Shown here piece after piece: positions 58,024 to 64,000 of a stretch of DNA of 64,000 nucleotides. A program made the translations under genes and the position numbers. The notes below the pieces were generated by a model, which was not told the DNA's origin, made no database searches, and was given only the letters and a program-made list of their open reading frames with translations. The first letter of the stretch is position 1. Each line of letters begins with the position of its first letter. Where the stretch lies: contig CACRSC010001925.1 in NCBI GenBank assembly GCA_902651635.1, forward strand, positions 297,352 through 361,351, in the 5' to 3' direction. The DNA comes from Mastigamoeba balamuthi. Lineage: Eukaryota; Evosea; Mastigamoebida; Mastigamoebidae.

Positions 58024-61000
58024 GGCGAGCGATGCGCTGACACACACACACAGGGCCGGATTCCCCGCTGCTGTGCTGTGGGCACAGGGCACGAAGTATC
58101 CTGTCAGGAATATCCGGTGATAAATATCTGCGCGTCCCACAGGGATAGTTCTAGTTTTTGCCCGGGGCTGCGATTACCACAGGGATCAATTCAGGTGACA
58201 CGGAAAAACCATCTGATGTACACCGGGCCCCTGAAGATCCCGTGATCCAGCCTGGTGGCACTACACGTGAAAGAGCAGGGAGCCCTCAGTGCGGCACACC
58301 CCCGTGACCTTGGCATTTATCTTGAGCACCCTCGGTGGTGGCTGAGCTGTAGTGCTCACGTGGCTTCCCTGATATCTGATGGGCACTGCCCTCTCGCCAG
58401 ACCTCTGCAGAACCCGCAAGGGGCCTCCACAGGAGTGCAATGTATGAGTGTTCATAACAAGGTTTTTTGCTTTTGGTACAATTGGCTCAAATCCACATAA
58501 AAACTGCCACTCAGTTGTTTTCAGGAGGTGGCTTTGACTATGTGGCAGTTTGTGTTGTCAAAAGAGCAGTGATCCCTCCAAAATTCACACTCAAGACCCA
58601 CATAAACAGTTCCTACTCTTCTACACAGTTATTCACTTGTATTTGATTGGATTGAACCTGACTGCACCATTAATGTCTTTACTGGCTCTGAAGAGGCAAT
58701 TGCAGGGAGGAACATGACTTTGTCAGGGTGGAGTTTGTTTCTCTTCTTTGACAACCCAGATACAGTGTGCATCAAAACGAGCTCCCTGGTCAGTGCTTTG
58801 AATCTAAATATGAAAAATGAAACTAATTTTGGGAATTGCATATAGAATTATAAATGCTGATCCCTTATGAATTTTATATTCAAATTTTGATATTTCTCAC
58901 AGATAATTGCTCAGAACTAAAAATGGTCCTCTCATAACAGCTCATTAGGGTATTGTGGTTTGTTCCAGTTCACGTGAAGGGCCCGCATATAGCTGTTACT
59001 ACAGCTGCAAAGTACGTTGAAGTGGATACAAAAATAGCAAGGCATTAGTGGGATACTAGCTCCTGTGACTGGCCAGGCCCACATGGAGGAAGGAGAGTAA
59101 TCACACAGAGTCAGAACACAAAGAAGCTTGATAAGATACAGAAATCTGTTTTGCATGAATCACGTCAAATACCAGGCATACTCAAAGATCAGGGTATCTA
59201 GGTATCACTCTTAACAGTTTAGCTCAGAACAAAAGAAGTAGACCTAGAATATGTACAATCAAGTTTGAAATCACAATTTACCATAGAGCATGGGAAAGAC
59301 GATTGCAGTTTGCTAAGGAGAACCAGATAAGGAATTGGAATAGTGTTCTTTAAATAGAAGAGGCAACAATTTGTATTGGTAGATGAACACGAAAGGTCTG
59401 GCATTGCAAAGAAGCCCGGTTTGTGCAAAGGTCTTTGAAATATGAAGGCAAGTTGAATGCGTGGGGCTGGTTTTCTACGAAAAAAAACCAACAAATTTTC
59501 ACAGAAAAACTCACTGAAGTTGGAATGTACCACATTTACATACACTACTACTTCCTTTGTCCAGAATGTTCTTTTGGAAAGAGATTCAGATATTGGTCTT
59601 TGCAGGAGGAGAATATCTTGCTGCAATGCAGTCAGATTTCTAAGAAGTAAAGAGAGAATTTAAGGTTATCTGCATCTCATGACCAGCATGCAGTCCTGAT
59701 CAAAAACTAATTGATAATGTTTCAGGACTTCTATAGGCCCGAATTTCGATGCGAGATCCTAGAAATAGCAATCAATTGGTACACACCATTTGCTGTTAGT
59801 GGATGAGGCTTGAAGTGAAGAGTATCATAAAATTTTGTGAATTCTGTTCCATGCTGTTTGTAGCAAGTGAAAAAGAGCAATGAAGACTTTTTAAATACTA
59901 GGGATCAGCATTCTTATATCTCTCTTTGAACCTGTCAACAAAGTTGGAATTGCAATCTTCAAACGAAAAATGTGACCAGGGAGATCGTTTTGATGGGCAC
60001 TGTATGATGCACAACATGCTGGGTAACCCATTTCTCATCCATATGAGCCCACACACTGTTGCCTCCATTGAGCTGTTCAGGATTACTGAGAAGCCACTCT
60101 GCGAAAGAGACTTAAGATTCCATATGCTTCTTTGTCAGGATTGGAAGTACACACGGATTGAGCAGGCATGTCTAACAATATGATAACAGCTTGCCATTTC
60201 ATTTCATAACCAGTAAGCTGTGACTGGAGTCGGTATTGCCAGAGTCAAAGAGGACATGAAAACAAATAGAAATGGTTCATATCACAAGGGACACAGAGGT
60301 ATGACTTGAATTGCTCAGAAGATAAGAGCCTGCGCCAATTGTAAATCAGTGACGAGACCCCACAAGGAAGTCATCACCATTGAGTTTGTCAGAGACGAGC
60401 TTCATGAGAACAGAGGGCAAAACTATGACACACTATCACCATCTCTTCAGTCTAGATAGGCACATAATGGTGGTGTTTTTCAGCATCAAAAATTCTGGCA
60501 GATTCGAAGACGAAGAAGCCGAACTCTTATTTCTCTGTTACAGTGGACACTTGAACGTTTCAGGCAGAGTCAAAAGACGTGAGATGTACAGAGGATACTT
60601 ATTCCTGGTCTTTTTTGTAGCCAAGAATGTTATATCAAGAATCAAATAGTTGTGACCGAATTCAACGAAATCATAACAAGTAACCTCCAAACTCTGGTAC
60701 CCGGGAAATTCTTTTCGAAAGGGCAAGGAAAATTCCAGATTTGGTGGAAAGAAAAAAGAATGGTAACATTGAAGTTTTATGATCATACAATCGTGGACAG
60801 AGGAAGTTTGCTTTCAGTGCACACTTGGCACTTATCAGAAATTGTAAAGCACTTCTAGTTTCAATTTTAAATTGTGCATTGTCATTTGTGTCTACTGCCC
60901 ATGCCTATGCTTGTGGAGGGCCGTGCGCTGCAGTTGCCGCCCCCTGTGACAGTGGAGGCCCGCAGCCTGTGGGAGGTGCAAGCATTGCAGCTGTTACAGC

Positions 61001-61287
61001 GCGGTCATTTATGCCTTTGCAAAGTTGCCCTTGCTACTTAACTCTGAACCGAGTCTGCACGGATTCTACACTAGACGCCGACCCCATCGTTCCCTTGGTC
61101 AGCGCTTGCGCCTGCAAAGGCTCGGCAATTGTATCGTGGGCTGGAATGAGTTTCCACGAGATTTGTGCGGCCCAAACCATTTCCAATTTGTTCTCAAACT
61201 CCTTTTGTATTACGAGTGAAATACAGACCCATACGAAGCTGAAATAAGAGCGTGTGGCACAGATGGTGGTCGAGGGCGGAAAGGGAA
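58024..61287. other. AT-rich intergenic region, 3.2 kb
   Basis: No convincing gene is seen. The first 120 bases hold the WDR6 promoter, with GGAATATCCGG and AAATATCTGCGC. Between about 60.2 and 60.6 kb the plus strand reads like decayed coding sequence (HKGHRGMT, then IAQKIRACANCKS after a stop), perhaps a dead element, but I could not assign it. From 60.9 kb the GC content rises without a recognisable product. Confidence 0.5.
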
Positions 61288-62832
61288 TCAGAGGCCCTCG
61301 TTAGCCCCCGTTCTCCTGTTGGTGATTGCCAGGACCTGCACCACATGCGTCGGGCACAGCTGCGTCTCGTCGAAGAAGAACCACTCAGCCCACTGCGGAC
61401 TTGCGTGGCTGTCGTAGCCCGTCGTGGGTGGCACTGCAACCGCCACCGACTCTATGCAGGTAGCCAGAGCCAAGTTAAACTCAGAGCAACTGGGAGTGTT
61501 GTTCTTACTCATGTGCAGAGTCCTCCCTGGCAGCGCCCTGAACATCACGATCTTGACACAGTCGCCCTGCATACAGCGGGATTTACACGCGGGCAAAGAG
61601 CAGGAAGGCGCACCTCGTTCACGGGGCAAGGAAGCTGGTGGCCATCAGACGCGACTCTGCAGTTGGAGTACTGCAGCGTGTACTCGACGAAGCGGCTGGG
61701 ATAGACTCCACAGCGCGGGTCCTGTGCGTAAGTGAGGCTTGAAACGCGGTTCAAGAGCGTCTGGGCTGGGAGCAGAGGGCAGACGGACGCCGAAGAAGCC
61801 AGTGTCTGTCGAGTGCGAGGGGTTGAGGGGGTGGCCCACGCGCAGCAGGCCCTTGTCGCAGATGGGCCCCACGTTGCACTCCCTTGTGCCGTGGAAGGCC
61901 ACGCGCTCCTCCAGGGCCTCGCCCGTCCTCCGCAGCACGCCCGTCATGTGCCTTCGCCTCGCTTCGTACCACGACTCGAGCACGGGGTTGCGCACCTCCC
62001 ACGCGGCCGTCACAACGAAGACGAGGGGCGGCTTGCCCTGCCGGATCCTGCTGGCTGTGTAGTCCTCGTGGTGCATCTGGTAGTACTGCCGGAACGACCG
62101 CTCGAACCCCACCAACTCCTTGCCGACCAGTGCCCTCTGCTCGGACACGAGCCGCACGCCCACGCCGAGCGTTGCACAGAGAGCTATGTGCCTCGGCTCA
62201 ATTCTGGGCCCTTCGGGCACTGCTCGGAGCTCCTCCAGCAGCGTGCCGATCGTTGCCTCTTTGCTGTGCGCTCGTATGACGAGCAGGTCTTTGTGCGCCG
62301 GAGAGCACTTGATGCACTTGGCGCAGGATGTCACATACTTGGCGCGCCTCAGAGCGCAGACCAAGGCAACGAGCAGCACCGCGGCCACGACGCAGCAGAC
62401 AAGAAGAGCGATCGCAGTCACGCTGAGGCCACCTCTGTGTGCTGTCGCTACGCGCCTCGACGACGACGACGACGACATGCCGTGCGCTGCAGAGCTGCAG
62501 CACTCGGAGCTCTGCTGCGTAGGCGGCGGATGCCGAGGCTGCCCAACCATGACGACGGTTGCAGAGAGCACTGGAGACAGGCGGCGCACGGCGCTCTGGG
62601 CAGACGTCACCACAGCGACGCTGGGCACGGAGGCCGATCCGCTGCCGACGAAGACGACGAGGCCGGCGTCGACGTCTGCCAGCGCGAACTGCCCGACGCT
62701 AACGCTGGGCGACGACGTGAGCGCGAAGTGTCCACGCACCACGGGCCCCACGACGCGCACAGAGGCCTCGTGCAGCGTTTCTACCGCTTCCGCGCCTCGG
62801 GGCTCCACAGACTCCGTCAGCTGCCGGACGCG
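61288..62832 (-). CDS. Membrane-anchored PARP-like ADP-ribosyltransferase, 5' end missing
   Basis: From the N at 62,833 the minus strand encodes an extracellular-type Ser/Val-rich segment, one membrane helix (GLSVTAIALLVCCVVAAVLL), a juxtamembrane cluster C-A-K-C-I-K-C, and then a cytosolic PARP-like domain: VAFHGTRECNVGPICDKGLL, STDTGFFG joined across an intron to CGVYPSRFVEYTLQYSN, then GDCVKIVMFRALPGRT, and GYDSHASPQWAEWFFFDETQ, ending at 61,288. The HGT and GVY boxes give the His and Tyr of the H-Y-E triad. The third position has no clear Glu, suggesting mono-ADP-ribosylation or inactivity. Main exon borders are about 61,800, 61,660-61,735 and 61,575. It may continue into the PAN gene across the gap. 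Confidence 0.72.
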
Positions 62833-62833
62833 N
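62833..62833. other. Unknown base marking a sequence join
   Basis: A single N separates the PARP-like gene from the third PAN gene. Unlike the other two Ns, no overlapping duplicate was found beside it, so the amount of missing sequence is unknown. Confidence 0.8.
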
Positions 62834-63355
62834 CCCTGCGTTGAAGTCCGTGTCGTGCGCGCAGAGCAGCGGGGCCCCGCACCAGCCCGCCTTGCTCACC
62901 AGCGAGGTCTCCGAGAACGGGCTGCGCCTGAGGACGCACTGGCCTGTGTTCGGGAGCAGAGAGATGCCCGTGCACTCGGCGTTGCGCAGGCAGGCTGCCA
63001 CGCAGGCCCTGTCGGTGGTGGCGTTCTCGAGGACCACGATGTCGCCGGCGAAGTTGTAGTCGGTGTTGGGCAGGCAGTAGACCGGCGCCGAGCAGAGGCC
63101 GCTGTAGGGCATCAGGGACAGCCGGTCCAGCTGACCCCGCCACATGGTGCAGGTCCCGCCCCCGTACGAGTACCCCGTGCACTGGCTGGTCGTGAGGCAG
63201 AGGACCTGGCACTGGACGGCGCTCGGCGACGCCTGGGCGGACCACGCGTGGCTCGTTCTGCTGCTGCTGTCGAAGCACGTGTTCTCGAAGCAGCTCGCTG
63301 ACGGGGCTGCAGCTGCGCACAGCACCAGTGCCGACAGCGCAGCTAAACGGTGCAT
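62834..63355 (-). CDS. Third PAN/Apple-like gene, N-terminal part only
   Basis: It starts MHRLAALSALVLCAAAAPSA at 63,355, with a signal peptide almost identical to the gene at 5,767. Two complete cysteine-rich modules and the start of a third follow (CFENTCFDSS..., CSAPVYCLPNTDYNFAGD, CGAPLLCAHDTDFNAG) before the N. Identity to the first PAN gene is very high, so this is a recent, non-tandem copy 56 kb away and inverted. It could be a complete PAN gene broken by the gap, or the ectodomain of the membrane PARP-like gene next to it on the same strand. Confidence 0.8.
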
Positions 63356-63440
63356 TTGCGTGGCACCTCGCCTGCTGTGTGGTAATCGACCGGTTAACAG
63401 GGGGGGAACTGTACGATATTGACTTTCAAAAAAAGGGTGG
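63356..63440 (-). promoter_or_regulatory. PAN-type upstream element
   Basis: Reading toward the gene, CCTTTTTTTGAAAG lies about 65 bases before the ATG, and CAGCAGGC plus CCACGCA come just before it. Both are shared with PAN gene 1 (CATTTTTGAAAG, CAGCAGGCAAAACTCCACGC). The rest of the flank has diverged. Confidence 0.5.
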
Positions 63441-63867
63441 AATCTGACGTCATGATACATGGGTTATCAAAACAGTCCTAGACAGGCGCGCGCGCGAGAG
63501 GGGCTGCGCACCAACGGAGCACCGCGGGGGGGCGCAGGGGCGAGAGGCTCTGGGCAGGGAATGTGTGGGCCACACTGCACGGTGGTGGCGTGCTGGCTCC
63601 AGGCGCGGAGGACAGTGCAGCTGTGGCAAGTCCCAGGCCCGCAAACTGCCAACACCTCCTCCGAGGCACGCGGGACCCGCTGCAGCGCGTGTGTCCCACC
63701 ACCGAGAGGCGCTTGCTTCCTGTGGGGTGCTGAATCTGACTGACAGAAATCTAGATTCTGCTGGCTCAGTTTTCTATTCTGATATCTGACGAAAACAGAA
63801 CACAGAAGGGCGCACCTAGCAGACGAGAGCCATCCTCCCAAAGACTCAGTATGGCAATAAGGGGGCC
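63441..63867. other. Intergenic
   Basis: GC-rich open frames occur here on both strands, but none has recognisable features. It is the upstream region of the third PAN gene. Confidence 0.4.
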
Positions 63868-64000
63868 ATGAAGTCGACGGAGAGAGTTTTCTCGGCGGGC
63901 GGGTTTATTCGCAAGTGTCTCGGCGCGCTGACTGAAATATTACAGGACCATGAATCCATACTGGCCATCGAGGCAGATTCCCGAGGGGGGTCAGCAATCC
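63868..64000 (+). CDS. Possible start of a gene running off the window
   Basis: An ATG opens a frame without a stop to the window edge (44 codons): MKSTERVFSAGGFIRKCLGA then LTEILQDHESILAIEADSR. The composition is protein-like (amphipathic, no low complexity), but the stretch is too short for a family call. It may be a chance frame. Confidence 0.25.
   Translation, partial: MKSTERVFSAGGFIRKCLGALTEILQDHESILAIEADSRGGSAI

Noticed and set aside
58141-60858. Several open frames of 60-90 codons
   Set aside because: Short, AT-driven, on both strands and without conserved motifs.
60825-61247. Plus-strand open frame of 140 codons, cysteine-rich
   Set aside because: Starts in AT-rich non-coding DNA, lacks a domain, and its GC-rich half is read equally well in other frames. 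Not enough support for a gene.

Overview
The window is nuclear DNA from a GC-rich, intron-bearing unicellular eukaryote. Most genes are split by short introns (mostly about 50-330 nt) that are clearly more AT-rich than the exons. The genes are close together on both strands, and intergenic DNA is AT-rich. The set includes TRAF7-like, FAM135, WDR6, HEATR3/SYO1, TAF10, ADAT2, multi-GAF phosphodiesterase, RasGEF and inositol polyphosphate kinase genes. That suggests a free-living heterotrophic protist, possibly on the amoebozoan/opisthokont side, but I cannot name the lineage. Exon borders come from splice signals, phase agreement and remembered family alignments, not from transcripts.

Layout. 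0-4.6 kb: a decayed Ty3/gypsy-type LTR retroelement on the minus strand. 5.3-11.2 kb: a tandem duplication of a secreted PAN/Apple-like repeat protein with its promoter and 3' flank; the unit also captured the beginning of the neighbouring RasGEF gene, left as a relic at 8.15-8.33 kb. 11.5-19 kb: RasGEF, a RidA-family protein, an unrecognised protein, a RING protein and a GPI-type surface protein. 19.2-30.1 kb: FAM135 lipase-like protein, a four-GAF cyclic nucleotide phosphodiesterase and a TRAF7-like RING/WD40 protein. 30.1-32.1 kb: AT-rich, no gene. 32.1-35 kb: a cysteine desulfurase fused to selenophosphate synthetase. 35.3-42 kb: F-box/LRR-like protein, putrescine aminotransferase, tRNA adenosine deaminase subunit, TAF10 and an unrecognised protein. 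42-58 kb: ZIP metal transporter, inositol polyphosphate kinase, a C1-SH3-SH3-RING protein, SYO1/HEATR3, a SMAP-domain protein and WDR6. 58-61.3 kb: AT-rich, no convincing gene. 61.3-63.4 kb: a membrane-anchored PARP-like protein and a third PAN gene, separated by an unknown base.

Three single N characters (43,615; 55,364; 62,833) mark sequence joins. At the first two, the DNA after the N repeats about 1.0 kb and 1.75 kb of DNA already given, with a few differences. These look like unmerged overlapping contigs or alleles, so the apparent second copies of the ZIP and WDR6 segments are probably not real.

Functional themes: signalling (RasGEF, PDE, inositol phosphate kinase, TRAF7-like, C1-SH3-RING, PARP-like), tRNA wobble modification (ADAT2 and WDR6), selenium use (desulfurase-SelD fusion), transcription (TAF10), ribosome biogenesis (SYO1) and cell-surface or secreted proteins (PAN genes, GPI-type protein). 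Two genome-wide patterns stand out: the octamer TCAATTGA lies almost only in introns, and several introns appear to start with GC instead of GT.
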